From contig JAXMBX010000038.1 in the NCBI GenBank assembly GCA_046349635.1, positions 1 through 50,983 of the forward strand: a DNA stretch of 50,983 nt. Direction: 5' to 3'. Under the pieces are notes generated by a model. That model made no database searches. It saw only the letters and a list, made by a program, of their open reading frames with translations, and was not told the origin of the DNA. Every line of letters begins with the position of its first letter. The stretch's first letter is position 1. The DNA is from JAXMBX01 sp046349635 (lineage in GTDB: Bacteria; Planctomycetota; Planctomycetia; Planctomycetales; Planctomycetaceae). Of this stretch, positions 8,847 to 20,634 are shown one piece after another. The position numbers were made by a program, and so were the translations under genes.

Positions 8847-8894
8847 GTTCCTGTGGCTGCGCCACCCAGGTAGCCGAGTACGGCAACCTGGGCT
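8847..8894 (+). repeat. intergenic stem-loop repeat family B, copy 3
   Basis: GTGGC-TGC-GCCAC, then CCCAGGT-A-GCCG-AGTA-CGGC-A-ACCTGGG (8865-8892), an 11-bp stem with one A/A mismatch and the same AGTA loop as copy 2. The stem sequence is otherwise unlike copy 2, so structure is kept while sequence changes. Confidence 0.7.
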
Positions 8895-8931
8895 ACACGA
8901 CAGCTTACTTGAAGTCCACGGCAGGCGCTGT

Positions 8932-8943
8932 TGCTGCGCAGCA
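8932..8943. repeat. 12-base palindrome
   Basis: TGCTGCGCAGCA, self-complementary, at the edge of the repeat cluster. Confidence 0.5.
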
Positions 8944-9021
8944 GGCCAATAAAACGTGCGGAGCATGAAGTGGCATGCTACCGGGAAAGGGACAATTACC
9001 TGTGGATGGACGACTACGAAG

Positions 9022-9065
9022 TTATTGCCCGGAGGAGAGGGAATTATTGTCCGGAGGAGAGGCTG
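9022..9065 (-). repeat. 22-base tandem duplication at the 3' end of the giant gene
   Basis: TTATTG(C/T)CCGGAGGAGAGG occurs at 9022 and again at 9044, one base different. On the minus strand each copy encodes the terminal LSSGQ and stop, so the last codons of the giant gene are duplicated just beyond its stop. Confidence 0.7.
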
Positions 9066-12000
9066 CGTTTGCGGAAGAAGAGAGTCGCGGTGAGGATGGC
9101 GAGGAGGCCCGCGAAGTAATTCCACGGGAAGACCGGAAAGCCCAGGAAGAGAAGCAGGGAGATGACGGCGGCGATGAGGAGCCAGGGGGGGCATGAGCCG
9201 GTAGAGCTCTTGAGGAGGAGGATTCCCGCAGCGAGCCAGGCGAGCGTCCAGAGGAGGGAGACTCCATGGCGGAAGGTTTCGTGCGGCCAGAGGGTGAGAG
9301 CAAGCTTCATATCCCCATTCAAGTGAGAGAAGACGAGCTTGCGACCGGTGGGCTGGAACTCGATGGGGAGGGAGAGTGTACCGCGGTCGGTCTTGTTCGC
9401 CGATTGCGGCTGGTTCGACGGTGGTGCCGGTGGAGGATTGGGGGCTGCGCCGCCCAGTCCACCGCCGCCCATTCCGCCTCCACCCATTGCCTGTCCGTTG
9501 AAATCGTTGCGGCGAGAACCCCTTCCCCCGAAGGGAGCGTCGGACGATCCTGAACCCATTCGATGACCGGTGGGATTTTCGGGAGTGATCCGAGCGGCTG
9601 GTTGTCCGAAGCGGTGACGCCGTAATGCATCGTCGGATCCCGGTTGAGCCTTCTCCTTGGCGTCCTTGGGGGCGGGTTCCGCCTTCTTTTTCGACTCGGC
9701 CTGTTTGGCGGAGAACTCGACGTCATTCAATTGGTCGAAGTAGCTGCGTTCTTTGGCGTCGTCGGGGGCGGAAGAGGGATCTTCGTCGTTGAAAGGGACT
9801 GGACGATTAGTGGTGGGGGCATTGATTTTCTGGCCCAAAGAATTTCCCAAGTACAGCCGATCGGCGTTGTCGGTTAGGAAGTCGTTGCCTTGAATCGCTT
9901 GTTGTTGAGGGGCACGAGACCGGGCAGCATCCAATGGCAGTCCATCCGTGTCCGAGTCCGATTCAGAAGGACGCTGGAGGGTGGGCTCTTGTTGCTGCTG
10001 GCGTTCGAGGTCCGTGATGGCTTTGGAGAGTTCGCCGGAGCGACGCTGGAAGTCGAGTTTGCGAGAACCGAGCTTCCCTTCATTCGAAGTGCTTTGGCTG
10101 CGGGAATCGTATTCCTGCAGTTGCTGCGAGAGGTTGCGGAGGTTGTTGCGGGCCAGAGAACGGGTTTGCGCGTTTTGCGAGGAGGACTGGATCTGGATCA
10201 GGGAGGACATCTCGCTGAGGAGGACATCCGCTTCATCGTAAAGGCGACTGTCTTCCGAACCGAATTCCGCATTCGTCTGGGCGGGATTATGCACGATTGT
10301 CGCGGAGGTTTTTTCCGGGAGATAGAGAGTGAGGATTTCGCGGGCGACGGGGATGCCGAGCGTGGCGTCTTCCTGCTGAGAGACGACGTGCGAGAGAGGG
10401 AGATCGACCGATCGGGGGCTGTTCCAAGAGGTCCAGGGGGAGCGGAGCTTGCCGATGAGGACCAGATTGACCTCGAAGGCGAGATCACCGGTGTTGCCGC
10501 GCGGGAGGGGAATGAGATGAATGAGCCCCCGGCCTTTGGAATCGGGTTGCGACAACGGGCGAACCGGTTGTCCCTGGGCCTGAGCCGCGATGAGAGTTCC
10601 CTCGGCCGGCAGACGGACAGGAAGGAACTGGCGGGCGCGGTTGTTGATCTTGAAGCGGACCTTGGCGCGCCAGGATCCATCCGGGGCGATCCAGAGGAGA
10701 TGGTCGGCCAGATTCACCGAGGCCGGGAGGAGTTGAGCCGATTGGTAGGCAAACGCGCGCCACCGATTTTCCACAAGAGGCTGAGCCAAGCGCAAGAGAT
10801 CGACGGATTGCCGGATCAGCTCCTGGGGGACGGTGAGGGAGCGGTCGAGTTCATCCGGGCGGACCCGCTGGGCGTGTGGCCCGGCTTGCCATTCCATCTG
10901 GAAGCGGGAGTGGTTCACCAATGAGAGGTAGTGAAGCTGGGTCGTGAGGGGCTGGTACGTATTGGGTTGAGCGCCCGCCTGTTCGAATTGCAGGGGGGGA
11001 GCGGTTGCTGAACCATCCGCGGCAGGGGGGAGGGAGGCGTGGGCGATGATGAAGAAGGGGCCGGAGACCGGTTGCTGCAGAACGAGCGTCCAACGGGTGC
11101 GCCCGCCGTCGACGTCTTCCATGAGCGTTTGAAACGCCGGGAGATTGGCGGGAGGGACAAACTCAACCGGCCTTTGAGCGAGGCTGGAGTTGTGAACGTG
11201 AGACGTGATTCGGCAGCCTGGGTGATTTCCCATTTGAGGGCGAACAAATAGTCCAGGACATCGTCGCGGACGTCCAGAATGGTGAGGGAAGTGCCGGTCT
11301 GCTGGGAGATCGCGGTGGTGAGCTGGGCATTGATCGGGCCAGGAGATTTCGACGAACGGGAGACGTAAGAGATCCGCGTGACATTATGTCCCCAGGGGTT
11401 TGCAGGAATGTCGCTGGTATCCGCGGACTTCCAATCGGCGGAGGGGTCCCATTGGGCCTGCAGCCCGGGATTGAGCTCCACCTGAGCCCAGGCTTCGAGG
11501 AATCTACTCCGTGCAGAGAGATCGGCAGGAGTGAGAGTTTGGGGTCCTGGGCAGAACGAGGTTGCGAGGCTGAGATCCAGAGGAGGGTGTCCGTTTCGTG
11601 GGGAGTGATGCCAACTGCTTTCGAGGGGATGTCCCTGGGAATCTGATGCAGGAGATCGACGATCAGAACAGGTTTTCCTTTGTCGCTCCTCGATCGTCCA
11701 GTGGAGCGGCAACCTGCGGGAGGTGCCTCGCACATCTTCGATGGTGAATCCGGCAGGAAGCGGGATGCTGATCGTCGAATCGGGATGCGTGACGGTATTC
11801 CAGCGGAACGAAACGTGTTGCAGGACCCGGTTGGTCTCAATCTGCCAGAGAGTATGCGATTGCACCTTCCAGGGGTGAGACGCCGCGACCAGTTCAACGT
11901 CAATTCGCCTGCGGCCGGCGTGGCCCGCCAGAGTTGAGACAGGATTTTAAAGGAGAGTTAACTGGAGCTGGACGTCGTTTCCGGTGTGGCGGAGCTGAGG

Positions 12001-15000
12001 AGAGTTCCGCCTGTTTCCAACCCGCTTGTGCGGCGACTTGAAACTGAATTCCTGGACGGGTGTTGATCGTCACTTCCTGCTCGAGGATTTCGTGCACCGG
12101 CAGGTATGAGGCGGGGAACCTGGAAAGGCTGAGATTGATCTGGGGGGGCCAGGGAAGCAGGAAATCCAGGTTGGATGTGCGGACGAGAGGCCTGCTGAGT
12201 GGGGGTGAGGACCAGTTCCCGCTTGTCTCCTGAGCCGGTGAGTTCCCAGCCCGAAATTTCGGTCACGCTGAGCGATTGGGGGACGATTTTCCCAGGGAGC
12301 GGAAGGTGAATCTCGGTGGCCTGATCGCGATCGAGTTCGAATGTCAGCTTCTGCGTGACGCGCGGGACATCGCCCAGATCCACCTGCGAGCTGATGCGCG
12401 CGCGGAGCCGCGCGGTTGATGCGGAAGAAACCGTGGACCAGAGAATTTTGGGATGGTCGATCCGGCCGAGAGGAAATTGCAGAGTCGTCCCTTGCGGAGT
12501 GCGGGGAGCTTTATTCCAGGGGAGGGGCTGGGACGCGCGGAGGGAGAAACGGAGATCGGCTGTGGGGAACGCAAGCTCACAAGTCCCGGCCGGGACGGAA
12601 TGGATCGGCAGGGTGAGTTCCCCTTTGGAGGGATTGCCGACGAGATTGGAAAGATGGAGTTCGGCGTCAATGACCGAGGAGCCGGCGGATTCGACAATGA
12701 TCCGCCAAGTGGGATGTGCGGCATCCGGGGGGACGATCTTCGCGGGTTGGCCGTTGATCTGAGGAGCGCGCAGTTCACCCTGGTCAAAGGGGAGCGGAAT
12801 TTCGCGCGGTTCCTTGTCGGGCGAAACGAGCAGGAGGCGAACTTTGAACGTGGCGGACAGTGGAGCATTTTCCGCGGGGGGATGCAGCGTCCCTTGCAGA
12901 TGGAGTTCCGTGACGTGGGGACGAGCTTTTTCCTGGTCAGAGGACGAAGCGGCCTCAGGACCTTTCAGTTCCAGATACTTCTGCCAGGGGAGCCAGACGC
13001 GGGTTGTCTTTTCGGGATGCAGCAGATCGTCGAGCGGAACGAGAATCGGCGGCTGGGGAGCAGGAACGGAAGGAGGGGTTGCCACAGGGGGGGCCGGTTT
13101 CGCAGCGGGTGCATTCGGTTCGGCCGCGTGAGCAGCGTTCGTCAACGAGCAGAATCCGACGATGAGAAGCAGCGTGAGAGACCTGGATGCTTCGGCGAAG
13201 GGGGTCTCCGTGGATTGGGATTGGGACTGAGACGCAAATTTCCGGGAGATGTGCCAGAGGAGCACGAGGAGTCCCCCGGCGAGAGTGCCGTTCATTAAGG
13301 CGACGAGGAGCGGGTGCCATTCGCGGGAGAGCCAGACACCGGCCGCGAGGGGGAGGAACAGGCCGAGGGCGCCACAGAGGCGCCAGGCCGCGGGACGTTT
13401 GCGGGTGAGCCAGCAGATCAAGGCGGCCCCCAGAGCCAGAATGAGGAGTTGAGGCGCCATGATATCCACCTGACAGAAGCGGACGACGAGGATCGGAGGC
13501 TGGAGCCCGCTCGCTCCGCGGTAATGATATTCACTCACCTGGAAATCGGAGGGGGGAATAAGCTGAGCGAGTACAGAGAGACGGGAAAGTCCCCAAGTGG
13601 TGTTTTTAGTGAGGGGGGCGGTTTTGGCAGGAGGTTGTGCCTGTTGCTGAGCCGGGGCAAGCGGTTTTCCCGCGACGCTCTCTTCGAGGGGGGACTTTGG
13701 AGGAACCGGAGCGGCGGGCATCGCCTCGACTCCCTCGCGTTCGATGAGTTGCTCTGATTGAGGGATTGTGGTGGCGATTCCTCGGGCGGCGTCCCTTTCT
13801 CTTGAGAGTCGTGCCGCGCGCTGAGACGTTTCGCGGGCTGATTGAACGCGGGGAATGAGCTCGCTGACGATCACGCCACAAACCACGAACAGGAGAACGC
13901 CGGTCACGAGACCGGGTAAGGTGAAGTTCGTTTTGCCAAAAAGAAACTGCAGCAGGCGGACGAACAAGACGAGAACGGCGATTGCTCCAAGGACAAACAG
14001 CAACTGGTAGAGTTGCCCGTATGAGAAGGTCCAGTTCTGGAGCCATTGCCAGGGGCTGAGGCCATTCGCCCGGGGATAGGTTTCCTCCACGGGGGGATTG
14101 CCAGGGGAGAGGATGAGCGTCGGGGGGTGATGGACTTCCCAATGGTGTTCCATGACCAGCAGCGGGCGGATTTCCTGGTTCGCGGTGACGATCTGGAGGA
14201 GTGGGACCGCCTGGTGTTCGGTGCCGAGAGGTTCATCCTCGAGAATGGAGTCTTCGTAGATAACGGTCAGGTTTTGCTCTGTGATTCCGACGGAGTTTTC
14301 GGGGGCCGCGATGAAGTTCTCGACGCGGCCACTGTGGCGGACTTCCACGGGAACATTGTTGATCTGCGCGGACCAGAGACGGGCGCCGTTGGGGAGGTGG
14401 AGTGCCCAGCCCGCGATCCGGCCGGCCTGCAACGACCAGCGGGCCTGGAGGAGGCGGGGGCTTTCCGGGGCGAGGATGGATTTCAACCGAAGTTCGCGGC
14501 AGTAAGCGACGGGGAGAATGTCCGCGGGGAGGCGTTTCTCCTGCAGCGTCACGGTCGAACCGCCTGCGAGAATGCGATAGGCGGCCACGATGCGGTGTTG
14601 AGGACTATACTGCGTGGGAGTTTGCAGATCGGCAGGGGAAATCTCGGGGAGAGGTTGTCCGGTGAGGTCTTTGCCGATGACGGTGAGTTGCTGTTCGGCG
14701 TCCCCTTCGACGGTGACCTGGCCGGATTGGCGTTCCGCATCGGGGAAGTTGGGGAGCGGAACTCGGAACGAGGTTTCCTTGCCGCGGGGGAGGATCAAGG
14801 TGGTCCAGAGACGGATTTCACCAATGACACGCCGATCGAACTCGACGGTCCAGGTGCGAGAGCCGTTTTCGGGAGGGGCGGCGGATTGATGGGAGATACG
14901 GGGAGAGGAGCCGTCGATTGAAAAACGGACTCCGTCACCGCATTGCTCGGGGAGACTGATGCGAATCTGGCGTGCGCCTCCTCCTCCGATCTGGACGCGA

Positions 15001-16893
15001 CTTTCCCAGGCGGCTTGCAAATGTTCCCGTTCGAGACGGGCGGAGACGAGTCCCGAGGCGGCAATCTGCGCGGGGAGGCGGCTGACTTGAACCTCTCCGG
15101 CCGCATCGCTTTCCGCGAACTGGTAAGCAGCGAGGAGATTTTTCTGAGCGGAATAAGGAAGCGGTGCAAACCCCTGCAGGCTCCTGGGGAGGAGCTGCAG
15201 AGGATCGGTGGAGGTGATGATCAACTGCCCCGTCTGGCGGTAAGCGTCCGGGATGTGCAGTTTGGGAAGTGGAACAGAAACGGGGGATTCTTCCGGGGGC
15301 CAATGCTCCAGCGAACGATGCGCCTGCAAATGGACCTTGGGAACGGTTTTGTCGGGAAGGGGGTCTTTCCACTGGAGACGGATCTTGTGGAGGCTGGGCT
15401 TCTCCGCGATGAGATCCCAGGAGAGCGTGCGCTTTGAGGAATCTGCGGCGGTGATGGATGTGACAATCCAGTCGGCGGGCAATTCGATGTCGATCTGTTG
15501 CGGAACGGCCGTCGCCAGCGGGAAGAAGGAGAGCCGGCTGAAGAGTTCGAGACGGTCGGTCGCAAGGTGCAGGGCGTTTTCCTGTGTCACCCGGAACTTA
15601 TTCGCGGGTTGCAGGGGAGCGAAGCGGGCTTGAAATTCAGGATCACGAGCACGGATCCCCCAGCGATGCGGTGACTTGAGATCGTGGCGGGGGGCTGCGA
15701 GAAGTCGATTTTCTACAAGAGTTCCCTGTTTCAATTCCGTGAGGGCGAGGGGCTGCTCGGAGGCGTCTTCCACGGTGAAACGTGTGGCCTGGCCGGCAGC
15801 TTGCCAGCGCGGAGCGGTGAGCTGCCACGCTTGTTGGTTCTCGGCCAGAAATCCGGTAAGAATGATCTGAACGGAGCGGGGGGCGATCTGACGGAACTTC
15901 AGATGAAGTTTCGCCCCGGTTTTTTCGCCTGTGACATTCCAGGAGACGAGGGAATCCCCCGTGGCGGAAGCGAGTGTCACATCCGGGGGAAGGTCACACA
16001 GGACTTCGCTCAGCGGAGTGCCGAAAGGGTGAAGCGACGCTGTTGTGGTCCACGCGGCGCCGGAACGGCTGACCTGAACCTGCACTGACGATTCGACCCA
16101 GAGTGTCGAGCCGGCCTGAGTAGTTGAATTGGGATTCAGGAAGAGGCCTTGCCAGGTCCTCAAGCCACCGACGGTCCAGATGAGCGTTTTGGATCCGGGA
16201 AGGGTGGACTCCTCGCGTGCCTGGAGGCCGGTGGTTCGAACCCGCGCTCTGGAGGAATCGACAAAGAGAGTTCGGCGGACGTGGGCCGGAGCAACGGGAG
16301 AGATAAGAGTTTGCCTTGTGGAACGGTCTGAACGGGGAGTGAATACTCCACATGGAGGCGATGGGGCCATTCCCGCGACAGAGGAGCATCAGTGGGCGTC
16401 CAGATTCGGGGTGGAAAGGGCTGAGTTCGGCGGGTTTCTCGTCGAGTGTGACCTGTTCCAGCGAAGGAAATTCCGGAGGAAAGAGCCAGACGTGGGGATG
16501 CTCGGAGGACTGGCGGAGGGACAGATCAGCCGAGACCTTGAGAACGGTGTCATTGATCCAGAGACGGGGATTTGTCCAGTTCGTCAGGACATCGGAAGTG
16601 CCGAGGGAGGCGAAATCGCGGACTTGTTCCGATTCGGAGAGGAGTTTGCGGAAGTCTTCCCCAGGGGATGAGGAACCCCTTCTTGGCCGTAATGGGCGAG
16701 CGCGGGACCGAGTTCCTCGGTGGGGATGGCGAGTTGGCCAGGTGGGCTGCGTGTGTGGTTTGACCGGTTCCGCTGCCGCCGTGACGGAGGGGTCACGCAC
16801 AGAACTGCAAGGCGACGCATTGAATCCAAAAAAAACGAACGAGGGGATTCCGCAGGAGGAGGGCTGACCGAGAGAGCGAAGACCGGAAATCAA
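9044..16893 (-). CDS. giant multi-TM modular envelope protein (giant B; frameshifted)
   Basis: About 2,600 residues in total. A 1,470-codon block (11958-16370) is uninterrupted. The N-terminal (before 16370) and C-terminal (below 11958) parts are split by at least five one-base shifts. Order: N-terminal region with uncertain start (TTG 16893 or ATG 16820); long beta-rich region (PDVTLASATGDSLVSWNV, RLPAQIAASGLVSARL); TM bundle at about 13.85-14.05 kb (LLFVLGAIAVLVLFVRLL); second bundle at about 13.1-13.5 kb, including a signal-peptide-like LTLLLIVGFCSLTNAAHA; Pro/Ala spacer; second module opening ILVPLDDLLHP...VWLPWQKYLELKG; more beta-rich sequence; coiled coil near 10.1 kb; Gly/Pro-rich linker (GGGGMGGGGLGG); and terminal TM helices. 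The VPxxxL...LPxxxF opening is shared with the neighbouring giant A. I recall similar planctomycete hypothetical proteins; no function is known to me. Confidence 0.7.
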
Positions 16894-16981
16894 GGGAAGA
16901 CTCGCACGTGTCCTTCGAATTCGTGGCGAAAAACCTGTGATCGAGCGTGCAGGTCACGAGGCCGGGGGATCGGTCGAAGTT

Positions 16982-19900
16982 TCATTCGAGGGTGACGGTG
17001 ACTTGGGGGCCGCAAAAACTCCGGGAGGAGGACTGCCGGAGCCATTACTCGCCCCCAGGGAACAATCATGCCGACTTGTGCGGTCAGGTCATGTCGACGG
17101 GGAGAAACGATGGCGGAGACGATCCAGATCAAGAGTCCGAAGGCGAGGCCGTAACGTCCCGCGTGGAGCAGATGACGGACCCAATCGAGATCCTGCTGTG
17201 CGGAGAGGAGCAGGATAAACCCGATGAAGAGGAGCAGCCCGAGCTTGTTGGCCCAGGAGCGCAAGGTCAGCCAGGCGACGATCACCAGGGGATGGAGAGG
17301 CGATGGTGAATCCGCCTTGCGCGCCACCATTGCACGGCGAGTTCGCGGACGGTACCGATGCTGTCGTATTCAAAGGGATGCCCGGAGACGGGGAAACTCA
17401 TAAACCTCACCCGAGGGCTGGCCGATCCAGGCGTCGAGTTCTCCCGCGAGGGCTTGCGGATCGCGGTGCAGCGGATCGGGAGGGCGTCGGCGGAAGTGAT
17501 TGCTCTCACCGACGAGTTCGACTTCACGCGGAATCCAGACAATCAGACGTTGCTGCTGCAGCGCGTGATTGGGGAGCAGTCCGAGTTGCGGGAGTTGGAC
17601 TCTGAGGTCTCCCCCCAGGCCGCGGCGGGAGAGGGGACGGACTTTGGCGCGATAGACAATGCTGATCGTGAAAGGCTGATCGACGGCGGTTTGGCGGTTG
17701 ACATTGATGAAAAACGTGCCGTCCTCTGGTTTTCGCGTCAGCTGAGCGTTCGAGGGGAACCTGTTGCCCGGCGACACTGACGGAAAGAGGTTCGACCTGG
17801 GCGGGGAGCTGGACCGGGAGCCGCTGGCGTTCGCTGGTCGTGAGTCGAAAACGGCAGCGGAACAGTCCCTGATCTTCGAACGTCAGAACACCTTCCACGA
17901 GAGCCCGGGAGATGATCGTCTGGATGACGTCCCGGGTTTCATATTTGGTGGCCATCAGTTTGAGGATGAGCGGCTGGCCGGAAGTTTCGAAGTAGCGATA
18001 GGCGATAGCCGCTGCTTGCGGGAGTTGCTGCAATTCGCGGACATCAATCGACTCGAGTCCGGAGGTTTCGGTCGTGAGTGACCAGGCTTCGTCCTTCACA
18101 ACGGCGACTTCGCCACCGACGGCAGCGGGGACAATTCTGCCTGCCGCGGCGGGGATAAGGAGTCGGGGGAGTTTCAATTCCAACTGGACTCCGGCGGCTT
18201 CCTGGAGGGGGATGTCATAACGAAGCCTGAATTGAGCCGGGCCGAGAACTTCGCGCTGGGTTTCAATCGTCCAGAGATTCCAGCCAGCTTCGTCCGATTT
18301 CGCGGAGGTTTTCTGCTTGATGAGTCCGCGGCTGCCGTCGAGTTCCTCGATTTGAAGAGTTGAGCCGATCGATTCGGGGAGGAGGAACTGGAACTGGCGA
18401 ACCCCGGAATAATCGACCTGCAATTTCAGAAGTGTGGAGAGTTCGAGGATCTTCTGGCGAAGGTTGAGAGTGGTTGCGGTTTGCGCGGTGAGACGGGGGG
18501 GCTTGCGGGAAATGCTGAGTGGAATCTCAACGGGGCGATGATTGAAGGACCAGGCGGAGGCGTTGCGGAATCCGTTTTGAGGCTCCTCGTTGGCCGTGAT
18601 CGGTTGGGCGGCCTTGATCGCCTTCGGATCAGTCACGATTTCCAAAGCGTCCGGGGCTTCGATGGTGACGACCCCTTCTTCGAACGCGACGTTCTGCGGT
18701 TCGATGAGGGGGGCTATCAGAGAGGTTTTGGCGGGGTCGCGGGGGATGCGGCCTTCGATGTTGAGAGAGAGCTCGCCGAGCTTGCGCTGGGCGAGCGTGA
18801 GTTTGAGCAGGTCTCCCTGCGGAGAGAGAGTTTGATCCTGGAGGTCGGGACATTGCACGGAATCGATTTTCATGCCGGCGGGGAGCTTGAAGGATAGGGA
18901 GAAGAGACCGGCGCGTTCGATCTTGTAAGCCAGGTTGACGAGCAGCCGGGCTTCATCAGTGCCGATCAAGACCCTGGTGCGGCTTTTGACCAGGACGCGG
19001 GGCTCAATGGGCTTTGCGGTGACCTTAAGCTGATGCTTTGCGGAGAAGAAACGGAAGAAAGTGTCGTCTCCCTTGCGGTAGAGGGGGGGGACTTCTTCGA
19101 TTCCGATCCGGACGAGACCTTGGGGGGAATCGACATTCAGGGAGGTGTCCGGGGGAGCTTGCAGAATCAGCATGCCCTGCTCACGGTGCAGGTCCAGAAT
19201 CTCAATTCCCTGGGCTTTTCCGCTGGAATCGACACCCCCCCAGGTGAATTCCTCGGTGAACGGGAACTCGGTGCGAAGATGCAGAGTGGCCGTATGAGCC
19301 AGAGGTGGGGAGAAATCGAGGAGGAGGATTTGCCGCTTGTCCTCTTTCTGGATGTTCCAGGATTTCAGGCCGGGAGCGGTGACATCGACGAGTTGGTGGT
19401 TCAGAGGGAGGGCGATGCGAAGCTGATTGACGGTTCCCCTGAGGATTTGCAACTGGGTCTCGGAATTCGTGAGAGCCGTTCCCTGTTGCAGGGAGATGCG
19501 CGTGATCCGTTCGGCGGTGAGGAGGCGATCAACGGGAGTGGCGGGGGCGTTCTTCGGACTCCAGGAGAGTTGCACGTCGGTCGTTCGCCCCAGGGTGATT
19601 TTGGCCGTGCTGGATTGAGGGGTGGAGGATGTGCTCAGGGGAAGTGCCGGCTCGGTCCGAAAGACCTGATCGGCCGTGGCCATATTGATATCGAGTGTCG
19701 AAGCGGCGGCGGAGGGGAGTTTCAGCCGGGCAATATGTTGTGCCTGGAGTTCTTCGACGGAATAGACGACGGTGATGTTTCCCGTAAAACTCCCGGGAGC
19801 GGGAATCAGCAGTTCCGGTTGGCCAACGGAGTTGTTGTGCAGAATGAGGCGGGGATCGCTCCATTTGGCTGCGGCGAGTTTTCCGGCACCAAAATCGAGA

Positions 19901-20319
19901 GGGAAGCGCGACCAGGATTTCGCGGTGGATTGCAGGGAAAGTTCACCCGTGACGGTGAGTGTCTGCGGGGTGGCGGTCGCGGTATATGTGGCGCCGGTGA
20001 GAGCCGCGGAAGCGGGGAGGGGCGGGATCTGCGTACGGACCTTTTCCCAGAGAGCCTCGAACTCCTTGAGGGGGAGAAAGATGGTGGGGTTGCTGTTCCC
20101 CAGAACGTCGCTGAGGGACTTATAGGGGACGTAGACCCGCGGCGCGGGAGCGGATTCCGCGGCAGGGGTTGCCGGGGCGACAGGTGGGGGTTGCGCGGGC
20201 GCGGCGGGGGAAGATTGGGAGAATGCGGATTCTCTCCCCAGGATGAGGAGGAGCGCAAGGGTGGCGCTCCAGCGTAGAAATATCGTGCCCCAACCGGGAC
20301 CTGACCGTGGTCTTGTCAT
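16982..20319 (-). CDS. giant signal-peptide, beta-rich, multi-TM protein (giant A; frameshifted near the C-terminus)
   Basis: About 1,110 residues; the first roughly 850 are in one frame. Start MTRPRSGPG at 20319 precedes a signal peptide (LALLLILGRESAFSQ), a Pro/Ala spacer, then RVYVPYKSLSDVLG...IFLPLKEFEALWEKV. Long beta-strand-rich stretches follow (TLTVTGELSLQ, LGRTTDVQLSWSP, VEIPLSISRKPPRL). Frame changes near 17760, 17400, 17310 and 17050 lead to FPVSGHPFEYDSIGTVREL, three hydrophobic helices (LVIVAWLTLRSW, LGLLLFIGFILLL, GLAFGLLIWIVSAIVSP) and the terminal CGPQVTVTLE. The layout suggests a large periplasmic domain anchored by C-terminal helices. Its opening module and a PTAD...LGR segment resemble the second half of giant B, which starts 89 bases downstream on the same strand, so the two are probably co-transcribed paralogues. 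Function unknown. Confidence 0.72.
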
Positions 20320-20634
20320 GCGGCATCCGTGCATGGCTCTGTCGAAATGGCAAAACGAAATAAAGATTTTCGATTGCATTGTTTGAGAGGCTCTGGAGAT
20401 ACGGATAACATACAGGCTTTCTGGCGTCCATATCTAGGACGAATGTTCCCCGGCAAAGTTCCAAAAAAACTGGGCGAAAAATCAGAAGGGAAATCCTTTT
20501 GAGCCAGCCCAAAATCCCTTTCGGAGGGGCAGGCCGGGAGTTTTTTATGGCCTCGCGGGAGTTCCCGCTGATAGGCTGAAAGTTCAATCCCCTCCAAGTG
20601 TTTCGAACGTGCTTTCCCTGGGAGATTCCAAGCG
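20320..20634. other. divergent promoter region between giant A and the LEPR-XLL protein
   Basis: No gene seen. It contains an imperfect hairpin at 20485-20522 (GAAGGGA..TTTTG with CAAAA..CCCTTTC). It presumably carries promoters for both divergent genes, but no clear -35/-10 pair was recognised. Confidence 0.4.

Larger units (their letters stand above)
8381..9043. other. repeat-dense intergenic block
   Basis: No gene is supported. Within about 560 bases lie a palindrome, a terminator, two family C copies, one family D core, two family B copies and a 12-base palindrome, each listed separately. This is the densest stem-loop cluster in the window, between the convergent amt and giant-protein genes. 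Confidence 0.7.

Noticed and set aside
9890..10924. Long plus-strand open frame of 344 codons opposite giant B
   Set aside because: It is Arg/Glu/Gly-rich without any recognisable motif and lies antisense to a clearly coding minus-strand frame with TM helices and linker sequence; a GC-rich shadow.
19033..20277. Plus-strand open frame of 414 codons opposite giant A
   Set aside because: Gly/Glu/Arg-rich composition typical of an antisense frame; the minus strand carries the signal peptide and conserved module.
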